A stretch of 64,000 nt of DNA from Sweltsa coloradensis (GCA_024449915.1 JAMZAV010001829.1:62001-126000), one strand, 5' to 3'. Counted from the first letter of the stretch, positions 8,138 through 18,835 are shown. Numbers and translations: made by a program. The notes: generated by a model not told the origin, from the letters alone.

Positions 8138-8640
8138 CACCAAATACAAAAATTTGTAAAAAAAAAACGGCAGCCAAGCTCTCCTTCTAAAGTCTTCGGC
8201 TGTGAATGCTGTGAGATATAGAAGTTGAGCCAAGCATTTCATTCTTTCTCCCTAGTTTCGCATTGAAAAGAAGTAAGATCATTTCGCGTGTTGACGAGCA
8301 CCAAGCCAACCATTTTCGTGGTAAAAAAAGTAAAAATTTTAAACTCAAAATCATAAAAAAATTACTTGGCCATTGACTTTTTAAGAGTCCTCGTACCAAA
8401 TTCAATGGGCAAGTAATTTTTTTTATGATTTTGAGTTTAAAATTTTTACTTTTTTATACCACGAAAATGGTTGGCTTGGCGCTCGTCAACAGGCGAAATG
8501 ATCTTACTTCTTTTCTATGCGAAACTAGGGAGAAAGAATTAAATGCTTGGCTCATCTTCTATTTCTCGCAGCATTCACAGCCGAAGACTTTGGAAGGAGA
8601 GCTTGGCTGCCGTTTTTTTTACAAATTTTTGTATTTGGGG
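8138..8640. repeat. Large palindrome with about 235-bp arms
   Basis: The left arm (about 8138-8375) is the reverse complement of the right arm (about 8404-8640), differing by scattered substitutions; the central spacer is only about 30 bp. The outermost part pairs CCAAATACAAAAATTTGTA with its complement. No coding sequence or recognisable TIR transposon ends. A fold-back element or a palindromic fragment of an unknown transposon are both possible. Confidence 0.8.
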
Positions 8641-8949
8641 GGGATATGACATCTTTTTGTTGTTGGTTTCATATCAAGGAGTGAAATATTTGAAATACGT
8701 GTAAAGGTGGATACGGTGCCTCTAAAACAGATTGTCTAGAAACAAAAGCTACCATCTTTTGTTTTTGTTTACAATCTGTAGTTGGCAATATACAATGTTT
8801 TTATTAAATTTCCTATGGTTAATGTCGTCTTGGGTTTTTGTGTGAATGATTTGTTGACCGGACTATAACACATTGACGCGCAATTTTAATCAGCAATTAA
8901 AATTTTAAAATTGTATTAAATACGACCTAACGTTTTTCCCAAAGTTAAG
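8641..8949. other. No recognisable feature
   Basis: AT-rich sequence between the palindrome and the 290-bp tandem array. I see no coding region, RNA gene or repeat end. Confidence 0.5.
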
Positions 8950-9880
8950 GGTGGTAGAGAACAGTGGGGGTGAAATATCGCTTGCCTCCTGGCGGATTAT
9001 TATGTTTCATATTATTATGTACCATCATGCCAAATTTCAAGCTGATAACTCATTCGGTGCCTTCATGGTAAATGCTGGAAATCAAGGTAAAAATAATATA
9101 ACTATTAGAGATGGGGGTTGAAAAATGTGGTTTAGGAATGAGAATATGCCGATTGGGTTAAAAACATTAAAACATAATTTACTAATTTGAATAAAAATTA
9201 TTTTGGGTTAGAGCTATGAATTATTCCAATTTTAGGGGATTATTTAGGGGGTGTTGGGGGTGGAATATTGCTTGCCTCTCAGCAAATTATTTTTCATATT
9301 AGTATGTACCATCATTCCCAATTTCATACTGATTAACTCATTAGGTGCCTTCATGGTGAATGCTGGAAATCAAGGTAAAAATAATATAAACTATAAGGGA
9401 TGGGGGTTGAAAAAATGTGGTTTAGGAAATGAGAATAGGCCGATTGGGTTAAAACACATAATAATAATTAATAACTAATTTGAATAAAACATCAATTTTA
9501 GATTAGAGCTATGAATTATTCCAATTTTAGGGGGTGTGTTGGGGGGGGGGGGGAATATCGCTTGCCTCTCGGCGGATTATTTTTCATATATTTTTATGTA
9601 CCATCATGTCAAATTTCATGATGATAACTCATTAGGTGCCTTCGTGGTGAATGCTGGAAATCAAGGTAAAAATAATAGAAACTATTAGGGATGGGGGTTG
9701 ACAAAATGTGGTTTATATACTGAGAATAGGCCGATTGGGTTAAAACACATTAGAACATAATTTTAATAACTAATTTGATTAAAAATCCAATTTTGGGTTT
9801 GAGCTATGAATTATTTTAATTTTAGGGGGTGTTGGGGGTGAAATATTGCTTGTCTCTCGGCGGAAGTATGTGAGTCTGAG
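8950..9880. repeat. Tandem repeat, period about 290 bp, three-plus units
   Basis: Landmarks recur at about 8975, 9265, 9555 and 9843: GGGTG, AATAT(C/T)GCTTGCCTC, then GTACCATCAT, GCCTTC.TGGT, GGAAATCAAGGTAAAAATAAT, and GATGGGGGTTGA. Units are roughly 85-90 percent similar by eye and the last one is partial. No open frame spans a unit. Likely a small satellite or the subterminal array of an unidentified element. Confidence 0.85.
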
Positions 9881-9961
9881 GTACATCTAAGTGTGGTCCA
9901 AGTTTCATAGTTCTAACATGTACTGTTTTCTCTGTAGGCTCTCATTCCTCTCTGGCAAAAT

Positions 9962-9989
9962 CCCCCCTCCCCCCCCCCCCCCCCCCGCC
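9962..9989. repeat. Poly(C) tract
   Basis: A run of cytosines with one T near the start and one G at the end. Similar runs occur at 15186-15202 (C) and 57238-57251 (G). Confidence 0.95.
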
Positions 9990-10340
9990 CAACCAACCAG
10001 CCAGCCGGAAGATTTTCGTCGATTTTTACGCACTTTTTTAACACAGAACGGGTTATTGGATCGGTCTGATTTTTTTTTTGGTATGTCATGGACCACATAT
10101 CAGGTCATATACCGAGTTTCAAGATTGTAAATCTTTCGGGACGGCGTGTGCAGATAGCTGAAAACCCCCCAACTCCGGTAGGAGTAAACAGGTCGAGTTA
10201 GTCGTTAAGCAGTCGCGTGCGCTTGGCTGCGGGCGAACGACCGTCGCCCTAGATTTCTTGACTCTTCTTTTGGATCGCCTGGTTTTGTTTTTGAAATTAT
10301 GCTACGTAACGTGTGTGATTATTTGAATACAGTTCTGACA

Positions 10341-10580
10341 TTAAAACTTCTTCGTGATGCGACGGAATTTTTCAGAGAATCCAGTAATATATTGTATCGA
10401 CATTGTAGTGCGTGGTATGTCCTCTTTAGGTTTTTGTTTAGTTGCTTGACTGTTTAGAACATCAGTTGGTAACTTTTTAGGATACCCATTAGCTGTGAAT
10501 ACGTCTGCCAGTAATTGTGGTTCTGTTTTCAAGCTTATTGGGTCCGAGCAGTTGTTTTGTGCCCTAGCGGTTAAACAGTA
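10341..10580 (-). pseudogene. PLE linker-region fragment (diverged)
   Basis: The minus strand encodes a short stretch resembling the segment between reverse transcriptase and endonuclease in PLEs: ANGYPKKLPTDVL (compare NGFNELDIDKL), then IQYITGFSEKFRRITKKF (compare FLPYVRGSTDIISRVLRRY). It stops at the hAT fragment at 10582. Too short to assign to a family; a chance match is possible but the two matching blocks are in the right order and spacing. Confidence 0.5.
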
Positions 10581-10581
10581 G

Positions 10582-10698
10582 GGATGCACACGATAATCGA
10601 TATGATCGATCAATAATCAATAATGGATATTATTTCGATAATCGATAACCAAAATTCATTATCGATTATCGAAATATCAAATAATTCGTCAATAGTAA
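10582..10698 (-). mobile_element. Half of a hAT-like MITE (ATCGAT-rich family)
   Basis: The first bases read TAGGGATGCACACGATA followed by nested ATCGAT palindromes. The segment is the reverse complement of 46822-46938, the right half of the complete copy at 46552-46938. It stops directly at the LINE, so the other half is lost. Confidence 0.8.
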
Positions 10699-10767
10699 AA
10701 GCAAAACTTAACTGGAGCCATCACATAAATAGCGTAATTACAAATGGAAATAAAAGCCTTAACTTTA

Positions 10768-11462
10768 TTAAGCGAGCGAAGCGAGCGTTTCCATTTGACT
10801 CTGCCGGAAAAATTAGTCACTGTTTTTTTTTTTTGTTTTTTTTTGTATGTCTCGCCATAACGTTCGAACGGAGGCTCGGATCGAGTTGAAATTTTGACCA
10901 TCCGCAAGCTTCGTTCTCGATTGAATGCCATTAGTTTTGTGGCAAAATCGTTCAAAAAGTTAAAAAGTTACATTAAAGTTAATCGAAAGTTTTTTTTTCA
11001 AACTGAACGGCGACAAAATCTGAGGTGGCCAAATCATTTAGAATGTCCGTCCGGTCACGAATATGTTAATTTTATTTTGATCCGATAAGTAGTGTAAATG
11101 GAAATTACATTATAACAAAAGTAACGTTGCCATGGCAACGAAAAGACGCGCGAAGTTTCTAATGCACTGCCACCTAGAAGTAAACAAAATACTTTCGAGG
11201 AAGAGTGTATTATTTGTCACCAAAGAGTTTAAATAGTTTTCCCAAGGAGTCAAGGTCCTCTAGATGGCGGTGGATTTTATCCACAAAGTAAAGGTTTTTT
11301 ACACACGGGTTTACCCAAATACCTTGGCAATAATAAATAATATTGGAAACATGGCCCTATGGACAGCGAACGTCGCAAATTTTTAAATTAAAAAAATGTG
11401 CAATGTGGGTCTAGCTATAGCACGTGCTCGCTTATCAACGCGTCCAACTGAGCGTTTCCTAG
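10768..11462 (+). mobile_element. Helitron-like non-autonomous element H1
   Basis: Starts TTAAGCGAGCGAAGCGAGCG after a host A and ends GCGTTTCCTAG before a host T; 3' hairpin AACGC (11437-11441)/GCGTT (11452-11456). Removing it restores the LINE codons Asn-Phe-Ile-Val-Arg-Asn-Phe with no target-site duplication, as in Helitron insertion between A and T. It differs in sequence from other family members internally but shares both ends. No Rep/helicase coding. Confidence 0.7.
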
Positions 11463-11583
11463 TAGTGAGAAATTTTAGAGGAAGTAGTTCAGCAGTAAAA
11501 GAAAAAGCATATTTAGAGATAGTCAGGCCAGCATTGGAATATGCCTGCTTGGTATGGGACCCTCATACAAAATCACATATTCA

Positions 11584-12732
11584 CTAGATAACGCTTAAGT
11601 CCCGCCGCGTTGATGGATTAGCTTTTATGTAAGTTTTTAATTTGTGCGGGACCACTTTTCCTTTGCAAGTGCTTTTTGAATGCATTGTAGGTGATTGTTG
11701 TCAAGTTTCTATTGTTACTTGTTGGATGAGCGTAGCAAGTGAAGCGAAGACTTCAATTTCACTGTCCCCCAAAAAATTTAGCTCGGGTGTTTTTTTTTGT
11801 TTGTTTGTTTGTTTGTTTTTTTTTGTTTTTTTTTTCTGTCTGTTTGTTTACTCTCTACCAGGCAAACGGCATACCGATCTTGACGAAAATTGGAGGGGAC
11901 CTTCGAAATCTCTGAACTTAGAGGTGTATTGTTTTTGGGTACAATCGAAGAAATATTTCTCATGAATATCGTACTTTTACGATTTTTTTCAATTTTAAAG
12001 TGCGATATTTTTGTGTCATTTGGGCCGATTCTGACCAAACGGGTGGGACTACAACGTTCATATTTTACATGTACATTAAGGTAATGGTTATGTATTGCTT
12101 TTTGAAAGAAAAAGTTGAAAAAGTTTGCCAGAATCCATAGTATAAAGGTTTTTATATGAGTTTTTTTAGGTTTATAATAACAATTAACAAGTAATAATAG
12201 AAACTTGACAACAATCACCTAAAATGCATTCACAAAGCACTTGCAAAGGAAAAGTGGTCCCACGCAAACTAAAAACTTACAAACAAGCTCATCCATCAAC
12301 GCGGCGGGACTTTAGCGTTTTCCTAGTTAATTGTAATTATAAACCTAAAAAACTCATATTAAAACCTTTATTCTATGGATTCTGGCTAACTTTTTCAACT
12401 TTTTCTTTCAAAAAGCAATACATCACCATTACCTTAATGTCCGTGTAAAATATGAACGTTGTAGCCCCACCCGTTTGGTCAGTATCGGACCAAATGTCAC
12501 GAAAATATTGCACTAAAAATCGGGAAAGTACGATATTCATGAGAAATATTTCTTTGATTGTACCCAAAATCGTGGCAGGTCTAAGTTCAGTGATTTCGAA
12601 GGTCCCCTCCAATTTTCATCAAGATCGCATAATTATGTCGTTTGCCCAAAATCGTGCGAACAGACAGGAAAAAAATGGAGCTAAATTTTTTGAGGGGTCA
12701 GTGAAATTGAAGTCTTTGCTTTTCTCATCCAA
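11584..12732 (-). mobile_element. Helitron-like element H2 (carries H3)
   Basis: On the minus strand it begins TTGGATGAGAAAAGC at 12732 and ends GCGTTATCTAG at 11584; the 3' hairpin AACGC/GCGTT is present. Host flanks read ATTCA|TAATC, that is A|T without duplication; excising it makes the LINE read Ser-His-Ile-His-Asn-Leu-Glu. It is 544 bp once the nested H3 (11722-12326) is taken out. Because H3 sits inverted inside it, the whole appears to have long inverted repeats. Confidence 0.75.
11722..12326 (+). mobile_element. Helitron-like element H3 nested in H2
   Basis: Begins TTGGATGAGCGTAGC and ends TTTAGCGTTTTCCTAG before T. Removing it rejoins ACTTG and TTAATTG, matching the uninterrupted family sequence at 18975-18995. 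The 3' hairpin AACGC/GCGTT lies at about 12299-12320. The 5' neighbour is G rather than A. Contains the family signature blocks (TTTCACTG, GCAAACGGCAT, AATTGGAGGGGACCTTCG, CAAACGGGTGGG). Confidence 0.75.
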
Positions 12733-13235
12733 TAATCTAGAAATGATCCAAAGAAGGGCTGTTAGGAAGGTGCTAGGAAAATTTGGTCCAAGACACAGCC
12801 CCTCAGAAATGATTTTAGAATTAGGGTGGGTCTCACTGCAGGAAAGAAGGGAAATTTCAAAATTATGTAGCATATTTAAATCTTTAGCAGGTGAATCTGG
12901 CCTGGGCACACATTAATGATAGACTTAAAGATGCAGTACATAAAGGGAGACATGATTACGGACTAAAATTATTTTTACATGTGTATAACACGGATGTTGG
13001 GAAATAGGCCCTCATTTGTGGGGTCGAGAATTAAAGGTTGGAATGAGCTAGATAAAAGTGTATTCAACCCTCTACCAACAAATGTTGCAGACCTTACAGA
13101 AGCGCAAGTGTGTGGGCTAATTTATAGCTGTCAATTTGTAAGATGCAGGTTTAGTATATTATTCAGAACAAATAATCATCCATCACAATCGGCTTTCGTT
13201 GTAAACTTTAAAAATATGTTTAAAACGGATTGACA

Positions 13236-14157
13236 CTTGTTGCATCCTCTTTGCAGATCGCAACATCGTACTTAAAGTGGCTCATGCTAGTGTACCAGCA
13301 GACTCAAGAGTATAATATTATTATTCAGCTACAACTGATAAAATAGGGCCTACTTGGTATTTTTTGTATCAGATAAGTTTACAACTGTAATTTATTTTAC
13401 TACTGTGAGTATTAATATATTTTTAATTGTTACATTTTAGGAAAACATATTTATTTTCATCTCTTATTGGGACAGTTGCTAAATGACTAGTCAAGTATTG
13501 CCATTGCAATTGCCAACCTCGGAAATCGAAACGTTTCATCAAAGTAACACGTTAATCACTAAATTAGGCTAATGGGCCTATGGACGAAATAATGATGTGT
13601 TCGTTAAACATTAAACATACAATATGATAGGCTTTCATGTAATTACAAACAATAAATATACGATATGTAATAGTTAAAAATTCTTCTCGAGAGTTTGGTC
13701 AACCTGGTATTTTGGCTTGGCAACATGGCACGGGTTGCCTTCCCATTCAGAAAGCGCTATTTGTACCGGTCGCGACGTACGCAGCCTATTTTCTCCAAAG
13801 TTATCTGTGTACTTTCGTTAGGTTAGTCGAACTTTCCGCCTAGTTGTAGTACGCCACGCTAGTTCTAGGATATAATCGATAAGAGCGCATCCGAAATCCT
13901 TTCCGTTAAAAACGTTAAACACTGTAGAGTGTAGAATAATAGCTGTGAAAAGTACGCATACGTCGCGCCCGGTACAGATAACGCTTCCGGAGACCGAGTG
14001 GATGCGTCGAGAGAACTGCCGCCTCGAAAGTGTTTCATACCAAAGTAAACAGTAATTGCGAACACATGCTATATACAGACGTCAATTTCATTCAAGAAAC
14101 ATTGGCAGAAGGCTTTAAAAGTATTAAAAGTCTCCTAATTGCCATCACAAAACTTTT
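13236..14157. other. No recognisable feature
   Basis: Non-repetitive by eye. CTTAAAGTGGCTCATGC at about 13273 and its near complement GGAGCCACTTTAAGTAC at about 15020 hint at the two ends of an old TIR element, but I could not define borders. Confidence 0.4.
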
Positions 14158-14231
14158 ATGCTCGTTTTAAGTCCGCCTGCAGATCTGCTGGTGCTGGGCT
14201 GCATAAGTATCGCTCTGGACCGGCTCGACAC

Positions 14232-14311
14232 TGTAGGTGCTGCTGGCCCAAAGGTTAGAGTACTCGCCTTCCACGCGAAAGGTCGCCGGTTCGAGTCCCA
14301 TTTGGGAAAAC
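14232..14311 (+). tRNA. tRNA-like unit (Gly TCC-like) or SINE head
   Basis: AAAGGTTAGAGTACTCGCC resembles an A box, CGC/GCG flank the loop CTTCCAC (anticodon position TCC, Gly), and CGGTTCGAGTCCC is a good B box at about 14288-14300. The acceptor and T stems do not pair well. A run of seven T at 14313 could stop polymerase III. More likely tRNA-derived repeat than functional tRNA. Confidence 0.45.
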
Positions 14312-15185
14312 TTTTTTACTTTTTTTTAATCATCCCATCATCATTGTTCACTTCTTATCCATGACGGGTATGATTTTTTAAACTTTTCATTGGAAATTAC
14401 TCAAACGCGAAGACATTTTTCCCTCAACGTTTGGTTAGGGCTAGGCTATTAACGTAAAAATATAACAAGAATATAAAACGACCAGTGCGTATAGGTATTA
14501 TATTTTCATGCCGGTCAATGTTGATCTCGGATTGCTCCGTGAGCATTGTCCTCCCGTGTCATCTCTCGCGGTGGCTAGGCGAACATACTGCTGTAGGCCT
14601 ACCTCCCAGCCTCGGCGCTACGTCACAGTGTGTGACGTCACGCAGCGTTGCCAAGTCTTTCAGGCGCTTCGACTTCTTTTAAAGTATGCGGTAACTTTGA
14701 TCTACAATATCGCGATAATTAATTCGGGAAGGTGATTGTTTCAAAAGCTTGTTGTTTAGAGGATGGAATAACGAAAATTTTAAGCCATTTTTTAATAATG
14801 TGTTGTATATTTTGGATGTTCTACGACACATTTAGTGAACGAAAGTGTGGTTTTTTGCTCACCTACCATGTTAGAAGATAGGAAATTCCATCTCATTAAA
14901 ATGATGATTCCTCAAAATTTAATTCGGGAACATACTTTCTCCTATGGCAATTATTAAAAAGCACACTTTCAGGAATAACATATGTGAATTGTGGGCAGAT
15001 CTGAAAGAAGGTCAGTTATGATGGAGCCACTTTAAGTACAAAAGATGAATGAAGTACTAAAACCTACTCTCACACCTGCCACACAATCATTAGTCAATAA
15101 TTATTTCAGATTCAACATTATTTATAGCAATGTAAAACGAATAAAGAATGACATGTTTAGCACTGAAATAGCATGCGTTGCTTGC
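14312..15185. other. No recognisable feature
   Basis: Presumed intron or intergenic DNA upstream of the MIC60 exon. I see no exon, RNA gene or transposon ends I can support. Confidence 0.4.
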
Positions 15186-15202
15186 CCCCCCCCCCCCCCC
15201 TC
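15186..15202. repeat. Poly(C) tract
   Basis: A run of cytosines within AT-rich DNA, ending in TCCCT. Confidence 0.9.
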
Positions 15203-15499
15203 CCTAGCGGCAGAATATTGAACCCGTTGGCGATCATGCGACATCTGCAGGTAGATACCGCACTGAGCTTGTGGCTAGCTAGCCCTATACCTCAGGCCTA
15301 TACTCGCAAAATACAGTAGCTCAAAATTGAAGAATATTTTCAAAATCTCGTTCGATCTAGCTCGACTTCAAAAATACCTGTTCACACCGCCCTAAAGATT
15401 CTTCACAAATAAAAAGTTATATCCGTTTTACATGCAGTGCTATGGAGCACTGAGTTATTCGTGTCTCTAGTAATGTTGAGTCTCCTGTGCGTGTTCCAG

Positions 15500-15728
15500 T
15501 GTCTGGCCCTGCGTGTGGAGAGTGAACGCGACCTGCGACTGCAGATGAAGCGTCAGGCCGAGGCACACGCAGACCACCTTCAGGATGCTGTGGCTGCCAA
15601 GGAGAAGGAAGTGATGCGTCAGTTTAAGCGAGTGGCCGACGAGGAGATCGCGACAGAGCAAGCTAAATACAAGGCACAGCTGGCCGCCATGCTGGGCAGG
15701 CTCAGGGGTATGGACTCAGCGCTCAAAG
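15500..15728 (+). CDS. IMMT: MIC60/mitofilin internal exon (coiled-coil region)
   Basis: This 229-nt exon starts after a pyrimidine-rich acceptor (GTGTTCCAG) and ends at AAAG|GTACAG. It encodes CLALRVESERDLRLQMKR and continues through HADHLQDAV to RLRGMDSALK, a charged, heptad-like coiled coil matching MIC60, the inner-membrane core of the MICOS complex that holds mitochondrial crista junctions. The exon is in phase 0 at its start and leaves one base (G) at its end; the next exon, at 48958, supplies CC and continues in frame. Codon use is GC-rich, unlike the surrounding repeats, and no stop or frameshift is seen. Earlier exons were not found upstream in the window. The open frame extends upstream of the acceptor, but that part is intronic. 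Confidence 0.8.
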
Positions 15729-16202
15729 GTACAGACAAACAATATTCAAAGTCCTAGGCTTACATAAAATATAATCAAAAGTCATTACAATGGACGCCAT
15801 TACGATGCAATTTTCATTATTACGCCCTAATCCCTATGTTCGCAATGTAAAAAAAGAGTCATTACAACCAAATGTTGTTTTAAGGAAAAAGTCATTTTAA
15901 CGAACTAATATCTTAACCCATGACATTCAAACGCTGTAACAACGAAGTTTTTCTCCTGAATCAAGTTTGATGTAATTCCCAGTCCCTCCCACTCTTGGTC
16001 TCTTTTAGGGGTGATCCAAACTTTTTTTTTCCTCAATCATTTTTCTTCCTAGCTATCCAAAATGATAGCCAGTGGCGTTCGTGAAAGTCGTCTTTGCTCT
16101 GGGGCCTCCTGCCACCAGTCCAGTTGGTACGTGGTCCTGTCTTGTATGTCTTGTATTGTACACATTGTAGTGAACCGGACGTGCGACTTCTTCACCCACA
16201 AC

Positions 16203-16846
16203 CAATGTTGGGGAAGGAACTTTTAAAAATAATTTTGTGAACTTTTCAGTGAACTTACTCTTTTTTTAAATTAATGAACTTGAACTTTTAAAAGTTCTTT
16301 TTGAGAACGAACTTTTCAGTTTTAGAAAGTTCATTTGACAGTTCTTTCCGTGCGTCGAGCAGCCGTCAACTCGCTGCCATCGACGCTTAAAAACAATAAC
16401 AAATCGTTGTTTCATCGTAGGCCTAAGTTGACGCACGTTCAGCTGTTTACGACAAGGTCACGTACGATTCACGAAGTTAAAACGATGCACGCCAACTAAT
16501 TCGGAAAAAAATCTTGGAAGACTAAAATGCTAAGTATCTGCCATAATTTTACAAGCTGGTCGACGAGAATGTAGTACAAATCATCAACACAATCAAAGAC
16601 AGCTCAACACTTTCGTAAGACTCAAACTCGCGAGTAGTTCGGTACTCGAACACCCCTTATGTTTTTACTCGTGTTTTTCTTCATTTTACGCCAGACTTTA
16701 ATAAAATAGTGTTTTTTTTTTACAAAAGAACTTTTAAAAGAACTTAGTTCATATTTTAGACGAACTTAAACTTTTCAAAATTTTAGGTTTTAAAAGAACT
16801 TGAACTTTTTAAAAGTTCATTTAAAAAAAGAACTGACCCAACACTG
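16203..16846 (+). mobile_element. hAT-type MITE, copy 1 (644 bp)
   Basis: Ends are inverted repeats (CAATGTTGGGGAAGG at the left, complement of CAGTGTTGGGTCAG at the right) and the flanks are a perfect 8-bp duplication CCCACAAC (16195-16202 and 16847-16854). Subterminal regions are full of AAGTTC/GAACTT repeats. No coding. Confidence 0.9.
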
Positions 16847-17161
16847 CCCACAACGTGCCAAATTCTTGCATGAAAACAATGAGCACTGTTTGATCATTTG
16901 GCACGGTGTCCCGGGGTAAGCTCTCCGGGTCGTAGGTAAACTCAATAAACCTCATATTAAATCCGAAGATAAAATTTCGAAAAATCTAAATTGGCCGCCA
17001 CATACAATTTGGTGCTTTCAATCTCTTTACTTTCTCCTGCAATACTTATTCTCTTCTAGATCATTATCACCATGTCCTTTCCTTCCAATATCCACCTTCT
17101 TTGACTTTTCTTTCTAGATTTCAACTTCTTTGTCCTTTCTTTCTAGTAGGCCTATCCTATC

Positions 17162-17849
17162 CAGTGTTGGGTCAGTTCTTTTTTAAAATGAACTTTTTAA
17201 AAGTTCAGTTCACAGCTCAAATAATGAACTTTTAAAAAGTTCAAGTTCTTTTAAAACCTAAAATTTTGAAAAGTTCAAGTTCGTCTAAAATATGAACTTC
17301 GTTCTTTTAAAAGTTCTTTTGTAAAAAAAAACTCTATTTTATTAAAGGCTGGCGTAAAATGAAGAAAAACACGAGGAAAAACATAAGGGGTGTTCGAGTA
17401 CCAAACTACTCGCGAGTTTGAGTCTTACGAAAGTGTTGAGCTGTCTTTGATCGTGTTGATGATTTGTACTACATTCTCGTCGACCAGCTTGTAAAATTAT
17501 GGCAGATACTTAGCATTTTAGGCTTCCAAGATTTTTTCCGAATTAGTTGGCGTGCATCGTTTTAACTTCGTGAATCGTACGTGACCTTGTCGTAAACAGC
17601 TGAACGTGCGTCAACGTAGGCCTACGATGGAACAACGATTTGTTATTGTTTTTAAGCGTCGACGGCGGCGAGTCAACGGCTGCTCGACGCACGGAAAGAA
17701 CTTTCAAATGAACTTTCTAAAACTGAAAAGTTCGTTCTCAAAAAGAACTTTTAAAAGTTCAAGGTCATTCATTTAAAAAAAGAGTAAGTTCACTGAAAAG
17801 TTCACAAAAAAAGAACGCGTTCTTTTTAAAAGTTCCTTCCCCAACACTG
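17162..17849 (-). mobile_element. hAT-type MITE, copy 2 (688 bp)
   Basis: Same family as the copy at 16203-16846 but in the opposite orientation: starts CAGTGTTGGGTCAG and ends CTTCCCCAACACTG. Flanked by a perfect 8-bp duplication ATCCTATC (17154-17161 and 17850-17857). The two copies are reverse complements with a 315-bp spacer and could fold together. Confidence 0.9.
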
Positions 17850-18405
17850 ATCCTATCCAACTTCTTTGACATATCAGTTGTTTCTTTTGTTATTAAATAT
17901 AGAAAATAATTTGAATGTCAAAACTGAGAATTTAGAAAATCAATACTAAATAAAATAGAATAAAAACTTTGGATAACGATACTTCAGGTAACCTTCAGTA
18001 TCTTACACATGTTACCCAGAAGAATCACGTTCAATTTTGTTTATAAACTATAAAATCAAAATTTTTTAACTAGCCTTCCCAAAAGTGTGTGAAGATGATC
18101 TCACTGCCAACAATGGGCATAACTACATAGCCAAACTACATAGACAATTCTCAGCATCATGTCAGAGTGGCATTTCTTTCCTCTGTTCTAATGCTTTGGA
18201 TACTATCCATGGCAAAAATATATTGTTTGCTCGCAGCAGCAAGTTCGACCCTTAGATTACGACATAGGTCTCCTTTTCTTTTTAACCCTTTTCTGTAGAC
18301 CAGTGTCTTATTAGCATATTGACAGACTTAAAGAATAGATGGTTTTCAAAATCATTAGCACCTAGGGGTGAGCCACTAGAACTTTTTAGAGGTACTATAG
18401 TAGTA
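17850..18405. other. No recognisable feature
   Basis: Intronic sequence between the second MITE and the GTCGTG repeat. Nothing identifiable. Confidence 0.4.
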
Positions 18406-18440
18406 GTGGTCGTGGTCGTGGTCGTGGTCGTGGTGATGTT
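18406..18440. repeat. (GTCGTG)n microsatellite
   Basis: GTGGTCGTGGTCGTGG continues for about five units. Confidence 0.9.
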
Positions 18441-18602
18441 GTTAAGTAGCGAGCTATTTGTAACATGTTACTTTTTTGCGTAGCGAGGACGGTAGCGCGC
18501 TACCTTTGAAAATGTACTAAAGTAGCGAGTAGCAAGCTACTTATTAATGAAATTAGCTTAAAAAGTAGCTAAGCTACTAGTAGGCCTACTTTTAACAACA
18601 CT
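18441..18602. mobile_element. Short hAT-like MITE, about 160 bp
   Basis: Left end GATGTTGTTAAGTAGCGAGC and right end TTTTAACAACACTG form imperfect inverted repeats of the CAGTGTTGTTAA type, with AGTAGC/GCTACT motifs inside. A clean target-site duplication is not visible, partly because the flanks are GTGGT repeats. Confidence 0.55.
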
Positions 18603-18835
18603 GAGTGGTAGTGGTAGTACATTGATACTTCTTTGATGTCAGGAGACCCCTAACATATTTCATTATAATAACAGATCATTTCGTTATTAAGCTTTAATTT
18701 TTCCCAAAATAGGCAATAACTTAACAAAACACTGTCAAATGAAAAAATATTAAACTAACCATAAGGTCCCCAATTCACAATTTAATTAGATAAATACACT
18801 GCACTGCTCTTTAATGTCACAGGCCTAATAGTTTA

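Larger units (their letters stand above)
10699..13235 (+). pseudogene. LINE reverse-transcriptase C-terminal region split by two insertions
   Basis: Three host pieces, 10699-10767, 11463-11583 and 12733-13235, join in one frame when the two insertions are removed: AKLNWSHHINSV..., then NFRGSSSAVKEKAY and LVWDPHTKS, then NLEMIQRRA and GWVSLQERREISKL. This pattern (WS.HI, VKEKAY, RPALEYA..VWDP, LE.IQRRA) is typical of the segment after the reverse-transcriptase palm in CR1/L2/Jockey-like non-LTR elements. A frameshift follows near 13000, before FVGSRIKGWNELD. The catalytic palm is not present. Strand + and both junctions are precise, so the order of events is readable. Confidence 0.85.

Noticed and set aside
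8187..8649. Two mirrored open frames of about 70 codons in the palindrome
   Set aside because: They are the same sequence read on both arms, with no domain, and mostly hydrophobic chance frames.
11584..12732. A single TIR transposon with 150-bp inverted repeats
   Set aside because: The symmetry is explained by H3 sitting inverted in H2; both excisions restore the sequences beneath.
13273..15030. TIR element bounded by CTTAAAGTGGCTCATG and GGAGCCACTTTAAG
   Set aside because: Only about 12 bp of similarity, no target duplication, and no other support.
15437..15499. Upstream extension of the MIC60 open frame as a possible start of the gene
   Set aside because: The frame crosses a good splice acceptor at 15498-15499, the residues before it do not fit MIC60, and the first codon is not ATG.
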